From NCBI GenBank assembly GCA_028641055.1, contig CM054058.1:499055919-499119918 (forward strand): a DNA stretch of 64,000 nucleotides. The letters run 5' to 3'. Under the pieces are notes generated by a model. That model made no database searches and had not been told where the DNA came from. It saw only the letters and a program-made list of their open reading frames with translations. Position 1 is the first letter of the stretch; every line of letters starts with the position of its first letter. Source of the DNA: Alopecurus myosuroides (lineage: Eukaryota; Streptophyta; Magnoliopsida; Poales; Poaceae). Shown piece by piece: positions 20,701-30,433 of the stretch. The position numbers were made by a program, and so were the translations under genes.

Positions 20701-21203
20701 TCATCATGCTCTACCCGAGAGACGCGCACGCAGTATATCTCGACTCCGGGAGTACGATGAAGGAGAAGAACTACTCCCTCATCAAGTCTGTTCTCAATGA
20801 TGCTATGGACGGCTACATCAGGGCGGAAGGATACTGCGACAGAATGAAACAAATTCAAGGAAAATATGTGTTCAGACACAAAACTGAGTTTTCCTGCCCC
20901 AAGCAGGCGCCAGGCGGCCATATGGAGGCATGGTACCTCCTCCAACACATGACGGAGATCGTGAAGGACCAACACAGTCTACAATACATGTCTGCTGTGG
21001 ACAAATGGTCTCAAAGCATCGTTGAATGGTCTGATGCTGAATTCAGACAAAACTTTGGTCGCCTCCAGCGCAAAATCTGCTCCATCATCTATAGGGATGT
21101 AGTAACCAAGAACTCGTTCTTCCACTGGAACCCCCCACCATCTAACGATGAGTTGTGCCGATGTGTACTGGAGCAGGCTGACGAGAGACCTTCAACTCGT
21201 TAG
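17769..21203 (+). CDS. CACTA second gene (ORF2), three exons, intact 1087-residue frame
   Basis: Proposed exons: 17769-19334, 19423-20600, 20684-21203. Introns of 88 and 83 bp have GT-AG ends (ACG|GTAGTT...TTCGCAG, CCGA|GTAAGTT...TGCGCAG), and splicing keeps one frame through 1088 codons including the stop. I chose ATG 17769 (MAHNNEAGG) because it follows an ATTAG/AT splice-like site and begins the acidic N-terminus. Order: acidic tail (1-85); a plant En/Spm transposase-associated domain (about 90-330; WHNMLATIRQEF, FGNVNMEHLRDKENKAM, RKKNIGPHNLRSRGYLG); a linker with three 11-residue repeats (446-478); an acidic and basic middle; and a C-terminal Ulp1 (C48)-like region (about 890-1030). In that region the expected catalytic His is Lys917 and the Cys position near 996-997 is Glu-Ala, while Asp935 (YLDSG) and Gln989 (CPKQ) remain. 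Likely DNA-binding or regulatory; function not proven. Confidence 0.75.
19104..19202 (+). repeat. 33-bp in-frame tandem repeat, three copies
   Basis: Units start at 19104, 19137 and 19170 (GCGCAGAACGTGGCCC...), followed by a partial fourth. They encode repeats of AQNVAPVVAPG in the linker of the CACTA second protein. Unit differences are a few single bases, so the expansion is fairly recent. Confidence 0.85.
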
Positions 21204-21749
21204 AAGGTGCTCTTCCGTTCCCTCCGGTGAAGAAACAGAAGATCACAACAACGAAGAAGAAATGATCGACGATATGTATTCGGTTCGGTACGAATTGCTC
21301 GTAATAAGAACTTGTGATTTCCTTTACCGGTCTAATGCTTTTATCTTGGTCTACAGAGAGATGAAGAAGTGGACGGCGCGCTGGCCCTAGCAAAAGATCG
21401 CAAGCGGAGGCGGAAGCTAAAGCGGAGGCGGACCGCATATATAGTCTTGTTTGCGATTGATCTCTATATCGCGCGTACGTTGTATAGATGGCTATATTTT
21501 GGGTTTGAAATCTTCCGACATAAACGTGTTATTGAGATCAATGTGTATTCATACTTATGAGAAGGATGGATGCATACGTATCGATGTGTTAAATTCGTTA
21601 TGGATGGATGCATATGTATCTAAGAGTGATTTATATGTGTGAACTTTATAAATTACATAAATTGAATGTATTTGCACCTGTATAGTACAATACCAGAATA
21701 TACAAACTGTTATACGAAAATAATAATAAAAATACAAAGCTGGGAGACT
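21204..21749 (+). other. 3' region of the CACTA second gene
   Basis: This follows the stop codon at 21201-21203. It contains AAGCGGAGGCGG direct repeats (about 21402-21432) and AT-rich sequence; there may be a further spliced 3' exon, as good acceptor-like TTGGTCTACAG occurs at 21347-21357. No other gene was seen. Confidence 0.4.
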
Positions 21750-21977
21750 TACCGCTGGCGAACCAAACAGCTACCGCTGGCGAACACTACCGCTGGCGAA
21801 GCTAGGAGCTACCACTGGCGAACAGCTACCGCTGGCGAACAAGAAAGCTACCGCTGGCGAACAAGGCTCTGTTCGCCAGAGGTAACATATACTACCGCTG
21901 GCGAAGCGCTGTTCGCCAGCGGTAACCTGCTACCACTGGCGAGGTAGCGCTGGCGAACAGGGGTTCGCCAGCGGTAG
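21750..21977. repeat. CACTA right subterminal repeats
   Basis: About twelve copies of TACCGCTGGCGAAC or its reverse complement lie in 228 bp. The first six are in direct orientation and the later ones alternate. This is the expected transposition-factor binding region next to the right TIR. Confidence 0.85.
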
Positions 21978-21992
21978 TCCATATATGTTCGT

Positions 21993-22018
21993 CACTGGTA
22001 GGGGTTTTCCTATTAGTG
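21993..22018 (+). repeat. CACTA right terminal inverted repeat
   Basis: CACTGGTAGGGG followed by TTTTCCTATTAGTG; read on the minus strand it begins CACTAATAGG, the diagnostic CACTA terminus. The following ATA is a candidate 3-bp target duplication. Confidence 0.85.
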
Positions 22019-22703
22019 ATAGGCGATTTATCGTCATCCCTTTAATAGTTCAACTCTCTTCCCGATCCGTGATATGTGATTCATCTGACTAACTCTTAGT
22101 CAACAAACACAGTTAACACTTAACTGAGTCGCGCATGGCCATGCTTCCTAAATCATATCACTCGAGAGGGCCCAGAGAATATCTCTCCAATCGGAAGGGC
22201 AAAATCCCATCTTGATTATCCACATCACGCAGCTTGCTTCTCATTCGACCCGAATTCAGCCTTTATAGCTGCCTTATCACAGAACAACGTTTGACAGAAC
22301 CTAACTCGGTGATCCACAACTCGGATTGTGCGACAACCTCAGATCTAAGGATTACATTGATTGAGACATGCAAATGACGACTTGCTCGTTGCATCTCAAT
22401 GTGGGTCAGTCCGACTTGCTAAACTCTTTAGCCAAGCCCGTGAACGTTGGAATGGCATCACCATGCCCATGACAAGTGGAACCATGTCATCAGCCAACAC
22501 TCACATTAGTCTAGGGTGTGTGTCCAACACAACCTTAATGACCAAGGACAATTTAGTATGAACAACATGAATATATAGTTTCAAAATCGAATCACATATT
22601 CAATGACATATATCAGATGTTCAAAAAAATGACGACTTAATAACTTTATGAATACATTGGGAATTACATCATACATGATTGCCTCTAGGGCATATTCCCA
22701 ATA
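22019..22703 (-). repeat. Truncated 3' LTR of the copia element
   Basis: On the minus strand it begins TATTGGGAATATGCCC (TG mutated to TA) directly after the purine tract. It matches the intact LTR from 29269 back to 28585, where the CACTA end interrupts it. Confidence 0.88.
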
Positions 22704-22738
22704 GTCTCCCACTTGCACTAGAGTCAATCATCCTGGCA

Positions 22739-25700
22739 TCATATGGCTAGGCATCTAATGCCCATACCTCTCACGTGTGCCTCATGCTTAGGCTGTGGTA
22801 GCGCCTTTGTCAACGGATCTGCAATGTTTGCATCCGTGTGTACTTTGCATAACTTGATATCACCTTGTTCGACAAAATGGCGAATGAGGTGGTAACGCAT
22901 GAGTATATGTTTGTTCTTCTGGTGTTGTCTAGGTTCCTTGGCTTGTGCGATAGCACCGTTGTTGTCACAATATACGTCCAATGGATTGGACGCGCCCTGA
23001 ACCACACCAAGATCTATTAGGCGGTTCCTGATCCAAACAATTTCCTTTGCCGCCTCTGAGGCAGAATATACTCAGCCTCTGTTGTAGATGCAGACACCGT
23101 ATCTTGCTTGGAACTCTTCCAGCTCACAACCCCTCCGTTCATTACGAACACGTATCCAGATTGCGAACGAGAATTATCTGAGTCGGTGAGATAACTCGCA
23201 TCTGTGTAACCCTTTACACTGAATTCCTCATCACCTCCATAAACTAGGAACATTTCCTTAGTCTTTCTCAAGTACTTAAGGATGTTTTTAACCGCTGCCC
23301 AGTGGGCTTCGCCAGGGTCAGCTTGGTATCTGCTCGTAACACTTAGAGCATAGGAAACATCTGGCCTAGTACAAATCATGGCATACATGATGGATCCGAT
23401 TGCCGAAGCATACGGGATCACACTCATCCGACTTCGCTCATTAGTCGTCGATGGACACTGAGTCTGACTAAGTTTTATGCCATGGGACATCGGTAAGAAT
23501 CCCTTCTTAGACTCTTCCATTTTGAATTTCTTCAAAACCTTGTCCAGATATGTACTCTGACTCAATCCAATGAGCCGCCTGGATCTATCTCTATAGATCC
23601 TGATTCCTAATATGTAAGTCGCCTCACCCAAATCCTTCATTGAGAAACTCCTTTCCAGTGACTCTTTGGTTTCTTTCAACATCATGACATCATTTCCAAT
23701 CAGTAATATGTCATCCACATACAAGATTAGAAAATTTACTTTGCTCCCACTAAACTTCTTGTATAAACAAGAATCATGATCGCTCTTGATGAAGCCAAAC
23801 GATTTGACTACCTCATCAAAGCGAATGTTCCAACTCCGAGATGCTTGCTTCAACCCATAAATGGATTTCTGAAGTTTGCATACCTTGTCATCATTAGCTG
23901 GATCGACAAAACCATCGGGCTGTATCATATACACGTCCTCAGTTAAATTTCCATTAAGGAAACCGTCTTGACATCCATCTGCCATATTTCATAGTCGAAA
24001 TAGGCTGCTATGGCTAACATGATCCGAACTGATTTAAGCATCGCTACTGGCGAGAAGGTCTCGTCATAGTCAACTCCTTGAACCTGTCGGAACCCCTTCG
24101 CGACAAGTCGTGCTTTATAGATGGAAATATTTCCATCCATATCAGTTTTCTTCTTAAAGACCCATTTGCACTCGACGGGTCTTGCACCGTCAGGCAGATC
24201 AACCAAATTCCAAACTTGGTTTTCATCCATGGACTTTAACTCGGATCTCATGGCTCCAAGCCATGACTCGGAATCAGATCCCACCATCGCTTCCGAATAA
24301 GTTGCCGGCTCATTACTGTCTAACAGTAAAACATCACGAGCATTTTGTAATCTGGCAGATCTCCATGGTTCAGGTGCAGTTACCGGTGTAGGTACCACGA
24401 CCGGCTCAGCCTCCAAGGCGCTCGCCGACTCGCCCCTAGCCGGTTCCTCTCGAATTTCTTCGAGTTGCACTGTGCTCCCACTGACTTCCCGACCGAGAAA
24501 CTCTTTCTCAAGGAAGACACCATTCCGAGCGACAAACACTTTGCCCTCTTCCCGGTTGTAGAAGTAGTACCCCAAGGTTTCCCTCGGATACCCCACGAAA
24601 ATACACTTATCCGACTGAAGTCGCTTGACAAATGCTTGACAACCCCAAATCTTAAGAAAAGACAAACTTGGCTTTTTACCAGTCCACATCTCATGTGGTG
24701 TCTTCTCTACTGACTTTGATGGTACTCTGTTTAGTGTGAAAGCTGCAGTTTCTAGACAATAACCCCAAAATGATAAAGGTAGATCTGTCTGACTCATCAT
24801 TGACCGTACCATGTCCAACAAGGTCCGATTTCCGTTCCGATACACCATTTCTCTGTGGTGTACCCGGCGGAGTGAGTTGACGAACTATTCCACAACTCTT
24901 TAGATGGTCATCAAACTCATGGCTCATGTACTCGCCTCCACGGTCCGGCCGTAGAAACTTTATTTTCTTGCCGAGTTGATTTTGTACCTCACTCTGTAAT
25001 TCCTTGAACTTTTCAAAGGCTTCCGACTTGTGTTTCATTAAATAGATATATCCATACCTACTCAAATCATCAGTGAAGGTAATGAAGTATTCATAACCAC
25101 CTCTGGTTGTCGTGCTCATTGGTCCACATACATCACTATGTATTAGTTCCAACAAGTCGGATGCCCTTTCACAACTCCTTGCAAAATGTGTCTTGGTCAT
25201 TTTGCCTAGTAGGCATGATTCGCATGTCTCGAATGACTCTAAGTCGAACGAAGTTAGAAGTCCATCATCATGGAGCTTCTTCATGCGCTTCCAACTTATA
25301 TGACCAAGCCGACAGTGCCAAAAGTAAGTCATATTCAGATAATTTGGTTTCAACCTTTTAACATTTATGTTATAAACCGATTCACTATCAAGATTTAAAA
25401 TAAATAACCCGTTCTGAGCGGGTGCAAAGCCATGAAACATATCTTTAAAATATAAAGAACAACCATTATTCTTAATATTCGACTCATAACCTTGTCTCAT
25501 CAAACATGAGGCGGAAATAATGTTTCGACTAAGCGCTGGAACATAATGACAATTATTCAGTTCCAATAAAAATCCTGAAGGTAAATGAAGTTGCATAGTG
25601 CCGACTTCCAACGCAGCGACTCTCGCCTTGTTGCCGACCCGAATATCAACTTCTCCTCTTGCCACGCTCCTAGTTCTTACCAGTCCCTGCAACGAGTTGC

Positions 25701-26655
25701 ATATGTGAATAACTGATCCGGTATCATATACCCAATAACTATTAGGCGCATCAGCAAGATAAATGTCTATAATATTGCACACAAGCGTACCTGAGTTGGA
25801 AGTCACACCTCCACTCTTGGCCCTGTCAGCCAAATACTTGGTGCAATTCCTCTTCCAGTGGCCATCTTGCTTGCAATAGAAGCAATTGGCTTCGGTTGTA
25901 GGAGAAGGATTAGTCTTTGAGGGAGCACTCTGGACAGGGCCATGGGCGCTACCTCCTAACTTATCCTTCTTCTTCTTAGTCCAGAAACCTTTCTTGAACT
26001 TAGCCTTATTCTGCACAATCAACACTTGAGTGGCGCCTTTCTTGATATCAGCCTCTGCCGTTTTGAGCATCCCATGTAATTCAGTGATACTCTTATCCAT
26101 ACCATGCATATGGTAGTTCGAGATGAACAGACCATACGCACTAGGAAGAGAGTTAAAAATTATATCAGTAGCGAACTCTTCGTTAATTGGGAAGCCCAGC
26201 CGATCCAGAGACTGTATGTAACCAATCATCTTGATTACATGCGGACTCAGTGGATCGCCGTCTTTCAGCTTACAGCCCAGCAAAGCTTGAGAGACTTGAT
26301 ACCTCTCGGTCTTTGCCTGAGCCTGGAACATACTTTTGAGGCTTTTGATCATATCGTGGGCCTCAACATTCTCGAACTGCTGCTGCAAGTCCGGTTCCAT
26401 GTGTGCAAGCATAAGACAGCAAATTTCCGTAGACTCGTCTCTAGTCTTACGGTAGGCATTCATGACTACGATAGTCGCATCATCATCAGGCTCTTCTGGA
26501 AGTGGAGTTTCTAGACCATGTTCTTTCTTGTCATGCTTGAGGACTATACTCAGATTACGATACCAGTTGGTGAAATTAGTTCCATTTAGCTTATCTTTCT
26601 CTAGGATTGACCTCAACGCAAAAGCAGACAACTGAGGAAGGTTGGTAGGTGCCAT
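22739..26655 (-). pseudogene. Copia gag-pol polyprotein with three frameshifts
   Basis: Retrotransposon polyprotein that would package, integrate and copy the element. I start it at the ATG at 26655 (MAPTNLPQLS); an upstream in-frame Met exists but lies in leader-like sequence. Domains on the minus strand: gag with zinc knuckle CFYCKQDGHWKRNC (about 25843-25884), protease YWVYDTGS (about 25720), GAG-pre-integrase HCRLGHISW (about 25300), integrase with HSDVCGP, RPDRGGEY and the Glu in NGVSER (25140-24840), reverse transcriptase with YVDD (about 23715), and RNase H with TDASYL and TEAEYI, ending near ADPLTKAL. Three breaks, each fitting a one-base deletion, lie near 24829-24836 (just after the integrase Glu), 23962 (before the RT core) and 23064 (in RNase H). 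There are no other stops, so decay is light. Confidence 0.88.
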
Positions 26656-27928
26656 TGATCTACAACAGAAAATATGCAACAACACTTAAAACATGTATTC
26701 ATAAAAGAGCAAGAATATTAAATGCTTTAATACTTATGCTCCCACTAGAACCAACACCCCTTCGATGGTTGCTAAGTGATTCAAGATCCTAAATAAGCAA
26801 GCCGACTAGTGAGCTTTAGCATCACCGCTAGTCGTCCAGTGATCTAGGTAGGCAACACCTTGCCAATCGTATCCAATACGGCTCCTGTTAGTTGGGTGTC
26901 ATCACATGCCCCGGCTCCCAACCTACCTCGCCCCGAGCCCCACAACCGTTGTGATGGACTCGCCTAGATTACCAAGTGCTTCTGCAGTAAGAGTCCGACT
27001 CAAACCCACCTAACCGGAAAGAATTGGTAGCACCTCAATTTTATGAGCCTACTACCAAGAATGTCCGACTTGTGATGGTGCAGCACTGGCGGGGCGACCG
27101 ACTAGGCCTTCTTTGAGGGATTAAAGAACCTACCAACTATCTAAATAGAGGTAAACAGAGACATAAGAATAACACAAATAAAGCAATAATAATGTGAAAT
27201 GGTATGGCTCTCTTCATGGTGATCTCCATCTCCACGAAGGTTGTAAGTCGACTCGTGCCAACTCTTGTCACGTGCCATCTTACTCCATGTAGCCGACTTG
27301 TACATCGACTTGCATGCCTTCCGGGTTCTCCAACAAGATACACTAGCTAGTAAATGAAAATTTACATAGAGAATCCAACACGCAGGCCGGTATACAATAA
27401 AATGACAGCACCTAGGCTCCAGCCGGCTGACAAAACATGATACGCAGATCATGTATGGATTACACACATCACATGCACATAAGCCATACCATTCATAACA
27501 TCCTGCAAAAACAAGTTATGCATAGACACGATATCTACCGGCGTTGTGAAACTCGCAACGACATCTAAGGCGCTACGACAGGGCGAAGCCGGCGGTCCGT
27601 ATTCATCGGATAAAACAATTTTACCCAAATCTGATCTGTATTCCGATTCGATCAAACTCTTTGATCTTCGATCACCGCAACTGGATTTATGTGTCACTGT
27701 ATACCCCGATGGAGGAAACCGACCGGTAGTGGTAAGTTGTTCCACGACCTTAGCAGTATGATCATGGAAACCTGATCATCCATTAACCCCGAGTACAATT
27801 GATCCAATCAACCTTGTACAAAACCGATCTATCTCATAGAACGACCACCAAAACAGCAATTAGATCACATCAAACGCTAACTACATATCACATATGTACG
27901 GATCTCGGGCCTAATACCAGGAGCTACC
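26656..27928 (-). other. Untranslated leader of the copia element
   Basis: About 1.27 kb lies between the primer site and gag. No credible frame or structure was recognised; the short open frames here are random. Confidence 0.6.
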
Positions 27929-27940
27929 GCTCTGATACCA
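27929..27940 (-). other. Initiator-Met tRNA primer-binding site (copia)
   Basis: The minus strand reads TGGTATCAGAGC, the standard initiator tRNA-Met primer site of plant copia elements, directly after the LTR. Confidence 0.88.
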
Positions 27941-27941
27941 C

Positions 27942-29269
27942 CGTTGGAACGCGTAGAGATAAACGAAAAACTTTTTCCTACGCAGTACATCCAAGATCTA
28001 GCCGAGGTAGAAGGCCACGATGATTACCACTAGACGCGCGGTTGCGGATTATCCATGCAGCGCGTCGGGGCAGTGTAGTCCCACGATCCGATCCAGCCGA
28101 TCCAATCCACGAACGTCGAAGTGCTGAACGTACAGCACCTCTGCCGGTATCCACACGTACGAGAGGAGCTCCGACGTTGGACTGCTAGGTCCGGTGCGAC
28201 GGCTGGAATGAGTGGGGCTAGGGTTCCCAACGCATGGGAGTGGACTAAAGAGCCCGCTGGGCAACCTGCGCCCCTCTTTATATAGCGAATGGTAGTGGGC
28301 TTCCCAACACTTGTGTCCCATTCCCTTTGTGAGTCCGACACACAAAATCAGTCCATTTCCGGCTCGGGTCCAACCCGACCAATGCTTGCTCCCGCTCTTA
28401 AGTGTGCGACCCTGCAGGCTCATGGTGACTTGGACACGATTGGAGTCCTACTCCCAACCGATCAATCGTTAGCGGCTCCTAGCAGAACGTGCCGACTCCC
28501 AAGTCCCATTGAGTCATGATGACATACCTTTCAGTGTGATATTCATCTTAGTCCCTTTTGCCTCACGATATACCTTGTCGAACTATAGGCGATTTATCGT
28601 CATCCCTTTAATAGTTCAACTCTCTTCCCGATCCGTGATATGTGATTCATCTGACTAACTCTTAGTCAACAAACATAGTTAACACTTAACTGAGTCGCGC
28701 ATGGCCATGCTTCCTGAATCATATCACTCGAGAGGGTCTAGAGAATATCTCTCCAATCGGAGGGGCAAAATCCCATCTTGATTATCCACATCATGCAGCT
28801 TGCTTCTCATTTGACCCGAACTCTGCCTTTATAGCTGCCTTGTCACAGAACAACGTTTGACATAACCTAAGTCGGTGATCCACAACTCGGATTGTGCGAC
28901 AACCTCAGGTCTAAGGATTACATTGATTGAGACATGCAAATGACGACTTGCTCGTTGCATCTCAATGTGGGTCAGTCCGACTTGCTAAACTCTTTAGCCA
29001 AGCCCGTGAACGTTGGAATGGCATTACCATGCCCATGACAAGTGGAACCGTGTCATCAGCCAACACTCACATTAGTATAGGGTCTGTGTCGAACACAACC
29101 TTAATGACCAAGGACAATTTAGTATGAACAACATGAATATATAGTTCCACAATCGAATCACATATTCAACGACATATATCAGATGTTCAAAACAAGGACG
29201 ACTTAATAACTTTATGAATACAGTGAGAATTACATCATACATGATTGCCTCTAGGGCATATTCCCAACA
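27942..29269 (-). repeat. 5' LTR of the copia element (1328 bp)
   Basis: On the minus strand it begins TGTTGGGAATATGCCC and ends CGCGTTCCAACG, where the final A of the usual CA is mutated. It is the complete LTR and shows what is missing from the left copy. The flanking 5 bp (29270-29274, AGATG) have no partner in the window. Confidence 0.85.
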
Positions 29270-30433
29270 AGATGCTCTGCAAGAAAACAGCTCAAAAGCA
29301 AGTCCTAACAACTCTATACAAGCTAGGTACAAAATAGAATCAAACACCAATTTATTTCAATCAAAAACATGCAAAGAAAACAAAATAGAAAAGCTGTTGT
29401 TTCTAGATCTGTCCACCAAAATTAATCTAGTGCTTCAAAAATTAATCTAAGCTAGGATAAGATATATCTAGTCAATACAAAACTCATCCAATTGGATTTA
29501 CTCCAAAAATCATTTTTAAACTCATTCTAAAAAATCATAGAAGAGCCTACTGGTTCTTTATTAAAATGGATGGCATTTTCTTCTGATAACTCACCTTGAT
29601 GTGAGGTCAAGTGCATTGGATAGATCTTTTCAATATCTATCCAGATCATTTTAGTTTGTTCCATTTGGTTATGTATTTTCAAAGTTATGTTCAAATCATT
29701 TCCATAGACAGTCTATGCCAAAACATTCTTTGTGTCCAAAAATAATTGTCCAAACATAGATCCACAAAGTTTATATGGTTTAGATTTCATATAGTTAGGT
29801 CCATGAATTTTTCCAGATTTTATTTTGCTCATTTAGTATTTTATACACGTCCAAAGTAAATGCATCAATCTCTGTTAAAAAAATTAAATGAAAAAGCAAA
29901 CAGGTGCTCGGGCTGGATCTGCGTGGCTGCGGCCCAACTAGCGGCTGCGCAGCTCAGCTGCCCTTCGGGCGCGCGAGCGGGCGCGGGAAAGGGGACGTTT
30001 GAACGTGGCCGTGGATCCTCGATCCAACGGCGCACGAGTCGTCATCAACCTCGCCTCTCTCTCTCTCTCTCTGCCGTGCGTACGGGAAAAATGGTGACGG
30101 CCGGTAGCTCACCTCGGGGGCTCGGGGAGGGGCTGCGTGGGCTCGGTGGCGTCCCTGGGTGTCGAGGGAGTCGAGGGGCGGGGACGGTGTTGACTGGCGT
30201 GACTCCAGGCGGCGGCGCGAGGCAGATGCCCGCGGCGGCGCTCCGTGGACGGCGGAGTCGACTCCGGCGGTTAGAAGGCAGGGAAGCGAGTCTGGGAGGC
30301 TCAGGGGGACTAGGGGAAACTATCCAGGGCAGAGGGAGGGGTTGGGATGGAAGGATTCGAGCAGGGCCTTGCCGTGACCGTGGTGGTCACCGGCAGCCAG
30401 AGCACGGCCTGTGCGTGCTCCAGGGGGGATGGG
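29270..30433 (-). repeat. Left part of a host LTR split by the LARD
   Basis: AT-rich up to 29890, then GC-rich with a CT9 microsatellite at 30055-30072. It appears to continue after the LARD at 41279. The two candidate target-site copies flanking the LARD are ATGGG (30429-30433) and CTGGG (41279-41283). A 206-codon plus-strand frame across 29860-30480 is GC-rich noise that crosses the element border. Confidence 0.45.

Larger units (their letters stand above)
12451..22018 (+). mobile_element. CACTA (En/Spm) transposon, left end missing
   Basis: From 12451 the sequence encodes a CACTA transposase, then a spliced second gene, then subterminal repeats and a right terminal inverted repeat ending in CCTATTAGTG (22018), the reverse of CACTA. 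The left TIR, left subterminal region and the transposase N-terminus are missing; the left border is an abrupt junction with element B's gag. The right end lies inside the LTR of the copia element: the base after the TIR corresponds to 28585 in that element's intact LTR, and the neighbouring triplet ATA is a plausible 3-bp target duplication. Confidence 0.85.
22019..29269 (-). mobile_element. Ty1/copia element, minus strand, left LTR truncated
   Basis: A complete 5' LTR (27942-29269), an initiator-Met tRNA primer site (27929-27940), a gag-pol frame with three frameshifts, a purine tract (AAGTGGGAGAC on the minus strand) and the first 685 bp of the 3' LTR (22019-22703) are present. The rest of the 3' LTR is replaced by the CACTA right end. 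Domain order GAG-PR-INT-RT-RH is that of Ty1/copia. Over the 685 bp shared by the LTRs I counted 26 substitutions and no indels (3.8%); at the often-used grass LTR rate of 1.3e-8 per site per year that is about 1.5 million years since insertion. Confidence 0.9.
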
